Source: Ooceraea biroi
Taxonomy: Eukaryota; Arthropoda; Insecta; Hymenoptera; Formicidae
Assembly (NCBI RefSeq): GCF_003672135.1
Contig: NC_039516.1
Span: 5,129,838 to 5,193,837 of the forward strand
Reading direction: 5' to 3'
Length of the DNA stretch: 64,000 bases
Position numbers and translations under genes: made by a program. Each line of letters starts with the position of its first letter. The stretch's first letter is position 1. The notes beneath the pieces are model-generated. The model was not told the DNA's origin, made no database searches, and worked only from the letters and a program-made list of their open reading frames with translations. This document shows positions 12,601 through 24,718 of the stretch, one piece after another.

Positions 12601-12744
12601 TACCGCGACCCTTCGGCGTGCGAGCGTCTAAGTCACTAGTAGGCGAGTCACAGAAGCGGGGTGGTGCCCAATCGTGACGCGTGCAGTCTAATAACGTCCC
12701 GACATAGGTTTTACCACGCCACGTCACATTCACTACTAATACAC
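9628..12744 (-). CDS. sbb: sbb large exon: C2H2 zinc finger and Q/P-rich body of scribbler/brakeless (ZNF608/609 family)
   Basis: This 3117-base exon (2 + 1038 codons + 1) encodes most of a nuclear transcriptional co-regulator. Family knowledge: Drosophila scribbler/brakeless is a co-repressor acting in axon guidance and patterning, and its vertebrate relatives are ZNF608 and ZNF609. The exon opens with the diagnostic block VLVVNVTWRGKTYVGTLLDC followed by HDWAPPRFCDSPTSDLD. After a basic stretch (KGRGKRGRAA) comes a single C2H2 finger at roughly exon residues 145-170 (genomic 12310-12239), of the form C-x4-C-x12-H-x4-H. Then follow long P/S/Q-rich, probably disordered regions, a polyQ run (about 11858-11926), the family motif SPAYSDISD (about 11060-11090), a tyrosine/proline-rich part, ALDLLQHHANQ, and a His-rich VHTHHHTHVGLGY end. 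The acceptor is TTCTGTTACAG before 12744, and the donor is GAG|GTAAGC after 9628. There is no ATG at the exon start, because the frame continues from the previous exon. No frameshift or internal stop is seen. Confidence 0.95.
11858..11926 (-). repeat. CAG/CAA trinucleotide tract encoding polyglutamine in sbb
   Basis: On the minus strand mixed CAG and CAA codons encode a run of about 16 glutamines, preceded by QQQTV. The mix of the two codons is typical of selected polyQ rather than a pure expansion. It lies in the disordered Q/P-rich region after the zinc finger. Confidence 0.9.
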
Positions 12745-15700
12745 CTGTAACAGAAAAAGAACAGTTTAAATAGTACCTAATAATACAAACAATTATTTGA
12801 GTTTAATCTAGGGACGCTTATTTTCTAATTTTAAATATAAGAATTCTCTCTTAAATCTTTCTCGATTAAGAGGCTTGACAAGAGGATTTTTCTTTATAGT
12901 CAAAAGATTTCGAGTTCAGTGTAACAATTCAGAAAATCGGCTTAACACGAAGAAAGATCCAATTCTTCTGACTCAAAGTTGACAAAGAGCTAAGAAAAAG
13001 TAAATGATAGAAAAATCTAGTGTTGGATAAAGAAACAAATGTCTGCGGATCATCTTGCTAACGCGATAATGCGTAGACATACGGTAACAAAAAGACCAGT
13101 TCTAAAGAATAGAATAATAGAACGAATTTAACCCCCGGGGATCCCTTAAGCGATTTCATCGCGTAATAAGTTTCGTGGCAATCTGTGATGCGCTAACTCA
13201 CGTCTGTCCTACTATTTCTCTCTTTTCTGCGGCCTTTAGTTCTTGCGCGATCAGCGCCGCTAATTGAAAATATCTCGCCTGTGCACGTGCAAGAAAACGC
13301 GGCGTTTCGCAGGTGATCGCGACGATGATGCTGCAGGTGTTCCTGGCCGCTAAGACTCCCGTGTTCCACGGACTGTGGCTGCTAAATTACTTTCGCGTTC
13401 GCGTAATAGGGAGAGTCGACTTGACGTAAATCGAATAGCCTCCACGGGGTGCCACGCCAGATTTAAATGTCAAAGCACGCGAAGAACGTACAAAACAGTG
13501 TATGCAAAGCAGACGATGTATTTTCGCGAGCAAGCAAAAGAGAAAGTTTTATTATGAACATTGTCGTTGAAATCCTTAGTTTTTTTCGTCCGCGAAGTTT
13601 TGATTGCCGAATGTAAAAAGGATGATCTTCAAAAGAAGGAATCTTTTCTTCTTTGTCAAATGACGATGAGACTACCAAGTGCGAAGTAAAAATGCGCAAT
13701 AATATTCAGAGGAAGAGAAATTGTCCAATTTCGTTGTTTTAATTAAACGTTGCTTCGGAATGTGCGATCCCCACGGAAGAGCGTTTAAAAATATACATCT
13801 CCGGCATGGCGAATGTTAGTGAAAGATCGCCGAAACGAGCACGCCGTTTGCATCTGCGCATTTCTATCGCGAACGATGCAAATCGAGACCGAAATAAAGA
13901 CCGCAGCGGTCAGAGAGAAAAAAGGCAGACAAAGAAGACAATAAAAACAACAGAAGTTCCAAGGCGACCAAGTTCTTAACAGCCATATGACATCGTATCT
14001 CTCCTCCATCTGTCAGATGCACCTCGTTCTCTCTGTCTCTCTTTCCCTCATTTCGGAAACGAAGAGAAATGTTTCGCTATTTCTTTCTCCACCCTACGGT
14101 ACAGCCTCATCCTTTCGTTCCTTCTCACCCTCTTTCTCTTTTTCGCCACGCGGAGGAACCTCGGGGCATTTTGCTTGATTGAGTCGTCCCCTCGCACGTC
14201 GACGTCATTCCCATTTACCGCGAAAAATAAATATGGGCGAGCGCCATCAACACCAGCAACACCAAAAGATGATGATAAATCCGTGCACCTCACCTTCGTC
14301 ACGCGCCTTTTCACGTCCCATCCGAACCTCTCTCCCTCGTTCTCTCCATTCTTGCGCTTGTTTCTTTTTTGCTCTTTTTTCAGGCGAACCCGAACCCGGC
14401 GATCGAGCGCCGGGCATGTGACTAATTAGCCGCTAATAAGTCAGAGAGACGACGGACACGTCGTGAGCCTTTCGCTTGTGAAGCTCGTAAAAATGAGTAT
14501 CGCCGCAAGAATCAGTGAGAAAAAGCAAGAGCGATCTTCTCGGCCCAACAAATGCGCATTTTAATGAAACACAAGAGACTCGAGCACGAAATAAGATCGC
14601 TTTAAAATACCGAATTGCGACGACGGCAACTCTGTGACCAGCAACCAGCCAGCTCGTAAGCAGTCTGTAATAAACTGATTTACAGTACATCTGTAAAGTT
14701 GATTATCGAGCTTCGCTCGCGCAGCCGGGGCTTCTTCAAGTCTTGATAGAATTCCTCGCGACACAATGAACAAATAATCGCGTGGCCCATCCTTCGAAGA
14801 GATTGCGGTCGCGGCAGCTGTCCATGGAGAACGCGAAGTCGCACGCGGCATTATTCGTCGCTCGCTCGGCGAGCAGACGGCGCTGCGCCGCGTGCCACCT
14901 CCTCGTGCCATTTCCTTTTCTTGAGAGCCGGCGAACGATAAAGGAACCCTTTCTCCCGAAGCGGAAGATTTGCGGTCACGGTCGAAGGAAACCGGGGATC
15001 GCCAGCCGAGAAAGAAAAACTTGCAGCTTCACTGAGCGAAGTGCGCACGAGTTAACGTTCCTCGGGCGATACCGTCGAAGTTATCGCGAGAGAGTCGGAA
15101 CTCACTCGGCCTTACGTTATCGTGCAGCAGCTGTCACGTGAAATCACATCCGGTGTTATTCGGCCGCTCACGACGATGATCGTGGTCGAGAACACCGCTC
15201 TAAGTTGAGAGATCGGTTTCGGGATGAGCGTGCCGATTTCTTCTTGCACCGAAAGCTCGTCACGGAAGTCTCCCCGTCAAGAGCAACGTGAATGTCCCAT
15301 TTATCGACGTGTCGAGAGAGATGTCAGGCTTCGTGCGCGAACGAGACGTTCCACGTCTAACTCAATTTTGATGAATTGGCACTTCAGAGAAAGAGAAATC
15401 ACCAACAAATTGCTTAACAAACGTGAAAATAAAAATAGTGATGGTCCTGTTTGATTTATAAGATAATTTTTCAGCGCAGCGGAGATTCCATCGGTTGTGA
15501 GCATTTTAATACGTAAATAATATTATTTAACTTTAATTACTTATATGTAATAATGTTATATCGAACTCGTTTTCCTTCAAATAATAACAAATAATCATAT
15601 CTGATATCAAGTATCTCTAAATCGATGTCAGAAATCCCTAGTTAATAATTCGCCTATGATGCGGTTGAATGATAATCCCGACGATATCGTGCTCGTTAGG

Positions 15701-16457
15701 ATAGATTCTGCGGGAAGGATAGAAGCAGAGCTATGCGGCAGCTAGGCGAAACGTGAAATCACAAGGCGGAATTATTTGTCCTCGCCGAATGGCGGTCTCC
15801 CGCAGACAACAACGACCGAGATCAGCCTGGAAATAAGTGGATTTCCTTTCGGTTCGAGAGCTCTCGCAGTCGCGACGAGAAAGGTTTTTCAGAAACGAAT
15901 TGTGTGTTTAGGAACCTCTCAGCAAAAGAAAAAGAATTGTGTGTATCCTAGAAACTATATCCTTTTTTCCCGATGTGTTCAATCCGATGTGATTCTGACT
16001 GTAATTCCGTGTAATGTAGTACAATAATTAAATTCTAATGCTGATCGTGAATGCTGATGGAGCACTAATATATGTAAAATAAAATATATGAAGTACTTTA
16101 ATTTCTCGCAACTGTATCTTAGTTATACTCGAAATTCTTCGAGCTGTCGATATTATCTTAATCAGCTTTCGATTTAATCTTATTAACCGTACATTTATTT
16201 AATATCGCCTATTAAGAGATTTGTACGTATTCAGACCTGCTTCTGTAAATAAAAAACAGTCGTTTACAAACTTGCTTAGAGAGAATAAAATTAGAAAGAT
16301 CAATTAGGAATCTATTTTCAACGGCAATCTCATTATTTTTCACATTAATTTTCACCACGAAGCAGACATTTCAAATCCATTCCTTCAAAGAGCTTGTATC
16401 CGGGAGGAAACGACACGTAGGCGAGATAGGAAGGGCGTACTGCAAGAGGAAGAAGAC

Positions 16458-16483
16458 GAGGAGGAGGAGGAGGAGGAGGAGGA
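16458..16483. repeat. (GAG)n microsatellite
   Basis: A run of eight or more GAG/GGA units within a purine-rich stretch in the large sbb intron. Confidence 0.9.
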
Positions 16484-18723
16484 AGAGAAGGCACAAGAAG
16501 GAGCAAGAGCAGGATTCCGTCGAGGTGAAGCGAGAGATGTTCCGAAGATCGATAACAAGCTGTATAACTCTAGCTTCCCTCCACGGGAGAGAGACTTCTC
16601 GCTCCCCGCCTCCCATCGCTCCTTTCCCGTCTCCACCCTCGTCTCCGCCCCATCGAGTCTCCGACAAGCATCCTTTCATCAACGTCTCTGTGATCCAACT
16701 AAACTACCCTGACATCGACAAAACCAGGTCCGATGGGAGATAGACGCCTTTACGATACACACTTCGGGGATCGGTGTAATTGTGTTGGCAGCCGTCCGTG
16801 TAGTCCCTCTCACAATCTCGCGTAATGCTCTTTCTATATAGAGCGCCTGGAACGTGCGCATTACACACGATACGATTCTTGAAGCGTGGATTTAAATTAT
16901 GCAGGGTAACGATCTCATTTTCTTATCTGACATCGAGAAATATGAGAGTACCATTAGTAATCCATGAATTTATATTGAAATGCGCAATTCCGAGTCTTAC
17001 AAAATATTGAGGAAATCATGTGGAACGTAATTACCGCGATTCTCGTATTTCGAATCGTCCTGTAAAATCGACACTTAAACGAATAAGTTTTACGAGTTTT
17101 CGAGCGATCGGTAATCCGAGCACTACAACAGAAAGCAACTGAAAGTTACGTGAAACGTGTTACTGCGATACGAGTTATCGGCGGCTCAGTACTTCTGTCG
17201 GTCCCGATCGCCGGTCATTAGTTACACGCGCACGCACACATAATTACACATTCGCGCGTATGACATTTATTGCCGGAGATTAACCTGTTAGCTTCGCGGA
17301 ATTATTAATGCACCGCGTTTATAAAGCGGGAGATGCAGATCGGGCCGATCAGACGGGCGGACAAACGCAACGCGAGCTACACGCGCCTGTGCAAACGTAC
17401 TCGTCGTCGCTGACTTCGTTTGCTTATCCACGCGTGTCGAATGCCTTACGTAATTGCCGAGAGGCTCGCGTGTACGCGAAAGAAATCGTCTGTCTTTCTA
17501 ACCGCTCGCTTCCCGGGAAAATTTCCCGGAGTGGATCTCGCCATACTTATTGCGAGCGGATCGACGACGTGTCTCGTTAAGCGGATTAATTAAGCTAAAA
17601 GTATGCTTTACGAAGGCATGGAGCACGGTCGATAAATTTGCCTCGCAGTAAGAGCAGTTTAAAAGATTCAAAATATCCGAGAATCATGGAACGTCCTCTT
17701 CAGATATCTTAACAGATACTTTGATAATTGGATTTTGCTTCACGAAAATATCCGTACATTCTTCTTGCGATAATTAATGAGTGAAAATGAAGAGTTTCTA
17801 ACAAACTGAATTTCAAGAAAAGGAAATATATATATAATAAGATCATATCGTTCGAGTAATCTCGAATGGGCTACTTTTTAAAAACTTGATTTAATACGGA
17901 ACGTCACGATTTTATCGCTCCTACGTTACGAGATTTCCTCATTACGATTGTAACGTAATCGCGCGAGCGCGACGGTGAGATGTCTCGTAAGAACGGAAGT
18001 AAAGAGCGGAGCGGATAAATTCACTATAAAGTAAGGCGGCGCGAAGAGGCAGCAGCCGCGAAACCAGAACAGACGTGCTCGAGATTCCATCGCTGTTTTA
18101 TTTCTCTCGTCGACATAACACGCTGGTGGAGTTCTCTCGCTCTCTTGTCTTTTTCTCGTGTCTCGCCATGAGTTGAAGAAGGGTCCAGGCCAAAGAGTAA
18201 ACCCGGAGTGGAGTAACGAGGAGATGAAAAGAAACGGAAGAGGACGAGGGGAGTCGTGTGGAACAAGAGAGAGGGAGAGACAGAGCGCGCGCGAGCTGAG
18301 AGACGAAAGGAGAGAAAAAAGGAATGAAGGGCGAAAGAGAAGAATTATGGGGATTGAGGGGAGAGGAGAAGGATAGGCAGGAAGGAGGCCGGGAGAGGGC
18401 GTAGCAGCAGGATATCAGCGGCGAACGACGAAAGTAATAAAACTTGGATGGATGGCAGGCTCGGACAGATTGGTCGGCCATTCAATTGGGAATTCGACGA
18501 ACTTATGGACTTCCTGATCTGCCATTATGGACGGCCATTTAGGAAGTCCCGCTCGCGCGTCTAGTCTCGCGGCGCCGTTTATTTTCCTCAGATGTCTGAA
18601 CGGGGAAAGCAGAGCGAGAGAAGGCGGTCTTTTGCCCTTCTCACACTTCTCGGAGACTGTTGATAATGCGTGCTCGGCGAGTACCGAGTTGAACTTGAAC
18701 AATGGAACCCGTGTACACCTTAA

Positions 18724-19442
18724 GGGGGGAGCCTGCTTTAGAACGTTGAAAATAAGGTATAATTTTACGAATTGTTTTGGAGAAACTATACAGCGGATCA
18801 TTATAAAACGTTGATGCATTTATTAGTACATGTTTAAAGATAAAAAAATTATTTTTTTATTTGAATATATCGCCTGTAGAGGTCGTCCTGGAGGCATCTT
18901 AGTGCAGCCGGCATTGTAAATTGGCGAGCATTCTCCTGCCTCCAAATTTCATCCAAACTGAAAAATTGAAATATTTTCTCGTTATTTATGAATTCCCATC
19001 GTCGATGAACCTTTAATATTCATAAAAACATTAAGTTAAACAATTACTTTTGCGTGAAAAAGTTCAACAACTTTGCCTAAAAATCGTACTTTTGTGTTCT
19101 AAGCTCCACCATTTTGGCACTTTTCAACTTTTTTCTTCTCTCTTTGGTTCATCGACGATGGGAATTCATAAATAACGAGAAGATATTTCAATTTTTCAGT
19201 TTAGACGAAATTTGGAGGCAGGAGAATGCTCACCAATTTGCAATGCCGGCGACGCGGCTGCACTAAGATTTCTCCAGGACGACCTCTACAAGCGATATAT
19301 TCAAATAAAAAAATAATTTTTTTTATCTTTAAACGTGTACTAATAAATGCATCAAAGTTTTATAATGATCCGCTGTATAGTTTCTCCAAAAACAATTCGT
19401 AAAATATACCTTATTTTCAGCGTTCTAAAGCAGGCTCCCCCC
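18724..19442. mobile_element. 719-bp foldback/MITE-like element with ~290-bp inverted arms and TTAA flanks
   Basis: The left arm (about 18724-19011) begins GGGGGGAGCCTGCTTTAG. The right arm (about 19147-19442) is its near-identical reverse complement, with scattered mismatches and a few short indels. A spacer of about 135 bases separates them. TTAA flanks both outer ends (18720-18723 and 19443-19446), matching the target site used by piggyBac and Kolobok superfamilies. No open frame resembles a transposase, so it is a non-autonomous element. It is inserted in the large sbb intron. If transcribed with the gene, the arms would form a long hairpin. The superfamily is inferred only from TTAA. Confidence 0.88.
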
Positions 19443-19997
19443 TTAATGCATTGCGTGTTTCATAGATTTGCCTCGTCGTATAACTACTTCGAATAATTGC
19501 TGCAGTAAATTACATTTTAATTACAAGCAATTGCGTGTATACCGCTTACACGCTTACACAGTGTGTCCGCAAACAGGTTTCCTGTTTAAGCGTCTCCTCG
19601 TGCGCGGTTTTTATTAGAAAAGCGCAGAGAATAACCGTCAAAAGCAGCGTACGCGTGCGGTGTTTTGGATGTGCACAGGTTTTGTGCACAAAAGATATCA
19701 GGTTCGCGCGTTTCGAGTTAAAGACGCTTATACGTCAAAAAGCAGTCGTTTGCTAAGTAGATTAAACTCCACGTTAGAATCTCACGAGTTACCGCCATGG
19801 TAGAGAGCACCATTTTTCTCTCCGGGGGAAACTTTGGAAGTCTATTTCTCAGTTATGACATGGAAGCGTTTGGTGCCTTTCATGTAATGGCCGTTCATTT
19901 ATCCTTGCTTCGCGAGGGAATACGACGATGAAAAACAGCTACTCGGTTCGGCTGCCTTCGAAGGAACGATCATAAAGTAGACCTCTCGTGCCGCGCA

Positions 19998-20225
19998 GGA
20001 GAGAAGAGAGAGAGAGATAGAGGAGAGCACGAAGAACGGCGAGAAAAGACGGAACCTTCTGAAAGAGGAAGGAAGGAAGAAAGAAAGAGAGATATCACGA
20101 AGAACGAGAAAAGGACAGAATCCTCGAAAAGAAAAGAAGAAAGAGAAGGAGAAAAGCCAGAAACAGAGAGGGAGGAAAGAGAGAGAGAGATACTCAAAGA
20201 GAAGAACAGAAAGTGGAAGAAGGGA
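19998..20225. repeat. Polypurine tract with a 68-bp degenerate duplication
   Basis: About 230 bases of the plus strand are nearly all A and G. The phrase CACGAAGAAC recurs at 20028 and 20096, with the following purine-rich sequence loosely repeated, which suggests an old 68-bp tandem duplication. Confidence 0.75.
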
Positions 20226-20339
20226 GGGTAGTCGGGGAGTCTCGATGTAGCTTTAACCCGACGACAACCACGACTGCGGCATTACATATAATACCTGTCT
20301 GACGAGCTACCTTACTCGCGTTGTGTCAGCCGCGAGCGA

Positions 20340-20378
20340 ACGTGTGTGCATACACGCGTGCACACGCGTGCACGCGCG
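20340..20378. repeat. 39-bp perfect alternating purine-pyrimidine run (Z-DNA-prone)
   Basis: Every step from 20340 to 20378 alternates purine and pyrimidine, with many CG and CA/TG steps and repeated CACGCGTG words. Such sequence readily adopts left-handed DNA under torsional stress. It lies directly beyond the polypurine tract. Confidence 0.8.
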
Positions 20379-23300
20379 ATTGTGCGCGACACGCGCTTTT
20401 GTGCGCGCGGAGCTCACCGCTCGGCATGCGCGAGTGCATGTGGTTTGCGTGCGTCCGCTTGCGTTGCACGCTCGAACGTGCAACCGCTCGAGAATCCGTG
20501 GATTCGGGCAAAACTAATAGTCCGGACCTGCTTCGAACGGTTGGAATATTTTGCATATCGCGTGCGAACGGAACTCGATCGATCTCGCGGATCCCGGATG
20601 TTCTCTCTCTTTCTCTTTCTCTCTTTGGTACCTGCCATTATGTGCTCTGCAGATGTTATTTATATTACAGTACGTGTAGGATTTCTTTTATACAATTTTG
20701 ATGTCGCCGAGTTCGCGCAACAAAGTGGACTTTGGAGGGTCAACTTGAAAGAATCTCGCTCGCTACGTGGAGCGAGTAATAATTTCGGAGCCGGATCCCG
20801 TATGCGTTTGAATGTTTAAACTATAGAACATGCATTTATATTCATGAACGCGTATTATGCGCAGTCGTCGCGTTTCGTTACGAATGTAAACGAAGCTACA
20901 ACGAGCGAGCGAAACGCTCGCGTGTGCTCGCGTAGCGTGCGCGCGAGGCTTTCTTTATAATTTCCGCAGATCGCCCTAATCGTATTACGACGAAATCATC
21001 GTTGAAGCATGCGACGATAGAGCTCAGAAGGCCTCCCCGCGGGAGATTATCTATTAGCGAAATTGGAATTAATTATGCTCGCCCGCGGTAGAATTAATTA
21101 TTCCGCCAAAGCGCCGCGTCTCCCGGTACTTTTTAATTTCATTCTACGCAAGTTTTATCTCGCGTGCGAGTCGAGTCGCGGCGCATTATTGTATCGCATT
21201 ATTATATCGCGCCACATTATTATACAGCAGGCGAGTTAAAAATAAATTTAGAACTTTTAGATCAGAAGAAAGTAGAGAAATCTTGAAAACACAAATGCGT
21301 TGTAAGGCTTTTGTAAATATCATAATGAATATTTTGAAGCACTGAAATCATTTTAATCATTAAGAGATAAAAAGCATTATTAATTAAAAATATATGAGAG
21401 TTTTAAACTTTATTATGTGCATCAAACCAATATACGGTAAACTTCAACTATTAATAACTATAATGCATTTTTCAAACAGCTCTTATTAATATTGATCTCG
21501 TCGCGATCGTATTTACAACATTTATTAGAAAGTTTGATAGGAAAGTTTACTAAATAATTTAGTCGATAACATTTGAACAGTTTGTTAATAATAACGTGTC
21601 AGTAATAAATGTTTCATGCCTCGTAATTCATCAACGCTAACGTCGCATTTATTAATGGCGTTCCATATTTTTCATCAAAGCATAAAGGCATTGCAAAAAC
21701 GTGACTTGCAGTAATATATAGATTAAGGCTTTTTCCATACACGCGTGTATAAATATTAAAATATTTTTATATTAGCATCTCGTATGTCGTTCCACACGCC
21801 ATACGCAATAACTCGCACGTTAGTTACTCGAATTAGCGACTCGGTTTTAACAAATCAGGCTATACAAGCTGTAAAACGACCGTTAAGCATATGAGATGCA
21901 TAGTAACAAGCATTTAAGTGCAAAAATTTAAGTCCGGATAAATTAATTTGCATTACTCCGCAAATATGATCATTATCGAGTTACCGCTATTTTAACTGTC
22001 GAAATGATTCTAATAAGCTTGCTGGCGGTCCAATTACAGAGTTTATCGCGTTTATTCTAATCGTACTAGTTACCGGCAAAATGCACCAGCATGAACAGCG
22101 CAACATTTCAACGTAACGTCGCGGTAAACCAGTCTAGTAATTGTCCGGCAAGTTTTAATTCCTTCCTGCATCTCTTCACCAACAAAATAAAATAAAATGC
22201 ACACTGTAAATATCTGTTACCGTTATTATTCTTATTATCCATCCGCTGAAAAGGAAAACAGAATCAAAACGTTCGACAAATAATGTGCTATTACCATTTA
22301 TCTATCCATATAATTTTGATTAGATAACTATTTTTAAAACAGACGGATTTAACGTGGAACATGTGTTAATAAAATACCAGTAAATTTGATAATGATTGAC
22401 GTGCATATGTGTCTCGACCGCCAATCGATCGAAGAGCGATCTCGACAAACGAAATAATGAAGTCGCGATATTGCAGCACGCTTTTATTTATCCGACTTTT
22501 CCGCTCGGCGGAGTATCGGGCGGATATTTATAACCCCGAATCGTTCGTGCAGTAACAAGATCGATCGAGTGCTACTCCCATTACATCCGTGCTCTCCGAA
22601 TGTTTACGTGGGGCAAACGATTGATTGATCAGCGACTAGTTATTTTCAGTCGACAAGAAATGATGCGGCTTTTATTCGAACGGACACCACGGACGACGCT
22701 CGTTATTATTAACTGGAATGAAAGCGAGACACTGTAATGCAGCAGGGCAATTATCGTAATTAACAATTCCATTTATTATTTCTAGTTACCCGCAAAATAG
22801 AATTACCTTGGTAACGCTGTAATAGTCGAGCTGTAATTTGCAAAGACAAATCGAATTTTAGTTGGTCTTTGCTGGGCTTATCCAGTGAAGGATTTCATGA
22901 TATTATATATTTATTATATTCTTTATCCGGATTGCCAGCCGTCAAGATTATTCCATTAATAATCGGTATGTGACACTTGAATCCTCGCTAAGGAAATGTC
23001 TTCCTCGTGTAAAATTCACGAAGAAACCCATCTATACATCTCCATTAAGCTGAATTTTTCGTTTAACCTGGTCTTGTCTGCGGTTTGTCACGTATGAACA
23101 TGTGTAAATTGACATGGATCTACCCGTTTTCCAGACGTGTGAAAATAAAAAATGCTCGCCGAAGACATTCCAAGCGTTAAGTTTGTCAAATATTATTTTA
23201 ATGGAAAAATATTGAAAGCTGCTACGCGGCTAATGCAGCTAAAACATGAGTAACATGAAAAGTTAATGACTTAAATTCATTATGTGCTATTTAATCGAGT

Positions 23301-23841
23301 TTTTATCACATAAATTTTCCTATTCGTTTTTAACGAAAACCGAAAAGAATGGCGCTAGCGACTTTCCTTCGCGCAATTATCATTCATTATTGTATCGTGA
23401 GGGAAATTGCGAGGAGGCAAACGGGGCTTGTTTCCTGCGCTCGTCTTCGTTTAAACGCGCGCTAACGGTGAACATCATTTTGTATAGCAAGTCTAACGAT
23501 GCTTAATATTACTTAATATCGCGGGAAAATAAGTGGGCGGCGGAAGCGGCGATTTTACGTCCAACGATACAAGATGCACCAGTACGGTCTCTTACGAAGA
23601 GCGATTTCCATAATAATAACGTGGACTCTGTATGCGCTGCCATTAGTGTTATTACTGCTATTCAGCAGATTCTAGAAAAAAACAATATTCGATAAATCAA
23701 TAAGTACTGGCGTGTATAACTTTATCCGAAGTGCTCGCGGCAAATACAGCAAGGTAAACATTATAGAGGCAAATTTGACAAGAGAGTAACACACCATACA
23801 TCAAGGATGCACATGAAACGCTAATGGCTAATGGCTTTTAA

Positions 23842-23873
23842 ATGCGCGCGCGCACACACACACACACACGTGT
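23842..23873. repeat. (GC)n(AC)n dinucleotide repeat
   Basis: A GC run passes into an AC run, 32 bases of unbroken alternation, in the large sbb intron. Confidence 0.9.
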
Positions 23874-24594
23874 TCTTACGTATTAACGACATCTGTCAGC
23901 GTTGACGGTTAAATCCTTCGTATTCTTAATGAACGATAAAAATGAATGTGTCATTAATTTAGCATTCGTTTCAAAGTGTTGGAGAAATATCATCGCGAAC
24001 GATATTCTGTCGATCCATATCAAATGCAGAAAACTTCGATAAATGGCCAATTACACAAATTGCAAGCAATTTTCACTGGATGAAATAAGACAGATCTGTC
24101 AATGAATAAATTAAAGAATATTGTCAAACAATTTTAACTTTTCTATTAAATAGAAATGTCATTATATTTTTGGGGGAGTTAAATAAAATTAATTGATTAA
24201 ATTGAATAAAGTAATTGGTCAATTTAATTTTCGAAATTGGGTAGCTTTTGCATGAAGAGCACGTTAATTAATATTAATAATAAAAATATTTATATGAGAA
24301 TAATATTTTCGAATGCATATACATACATGGCCCTATATACATAATATACATAATATATTATCTACCTAAAAAAATACAAAATAATTATTTCAACAAAACA
24401 TTTTGTTCCATTGATCGAATATAATCCTCAATTTGGGAAATCTTGAAAATGGATATTTCGCACCGATCGCCTTAGGACCAACTTTGTTATCTAATCCAGT
24501 ATAACTAGAGAGAGTTAAGGAGAGAACAAGGAGGTCGAAGGTTCGGGAGTCTGTAAGGGCAAATGGGCGAATTAAGCTGTAAGGAGCTCCTTAC

Positions 24595-24718
24595 CTCCTT
24601 CAGTCTCGTGCCAAACGATGCCCTCGAGGGTGACGGAGGTACCGGGCTCACAGGGCCCCAAACACTCCGGTTCTGTAATGGTCCCCACGCTGGTCCCAAC
24701 ACAAACGTCGGACATGTC
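24595..24718 (-). CDS. sbb: sbb internal exon encoding the conserved TEPECLGPCEPG block
   Basis: This 124-base exon (41 codons + 1 base) encodes DMSDVCVGTSVGTITEPE, CLGPCEPGTSVTLEGIVW and HETEG. The ECLGPCEPGTSV...LEGIVW block is a hallmark of ZNF608/ZNF609/scribbler and directly precedes VLVVNVTW in the family. The minus-strand acceptor CGTGTTGCAG lies at the 24718 boundary (phase 0), and the donor is GGAG|GTAAGG after 24595. The final G joins the GT of the 12744 exon to make a glycine, giving HETEGGVLVVNVTW without a break. The open frame runs further upstream but loses family resemblance at the acceptor, so the upstream extension is intron. The exon starts in mid-protein, so N-terminal exons must lie further upstream on the minus strand. 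I could not find them in the window. Confidence 0.93.

Larger units (their letters stand above)
12745..24594 (-). other. sbb intron, about 11.9 kb
   Basis: Inferred intron of 11,850 bases between the exon ending at 24595 and the exon starting at 12744. It contains a GGA repeat (16.46 kb), a 719-bp foldback element with TTAA ends (18.7-19.4 kb), a polypurine tract (20.0-20.2 kb), an alternating purine-pyrimidine run (20.34 kb) and a GC/AC dinucleotide repeat (23.84 kb). The rest is AT-rich sequence without recognisable coding potential. The predicted open frames lack family resemblance or paired splice sites. Confidence 0.85.

Noticed and set aside
19141..19160. TCTTTGGTT start resembling insect miR-9
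   Set aside because: Only the first bases match. The sequence is part of the foldback element's arm and lacks the rest of the mature miRNA.
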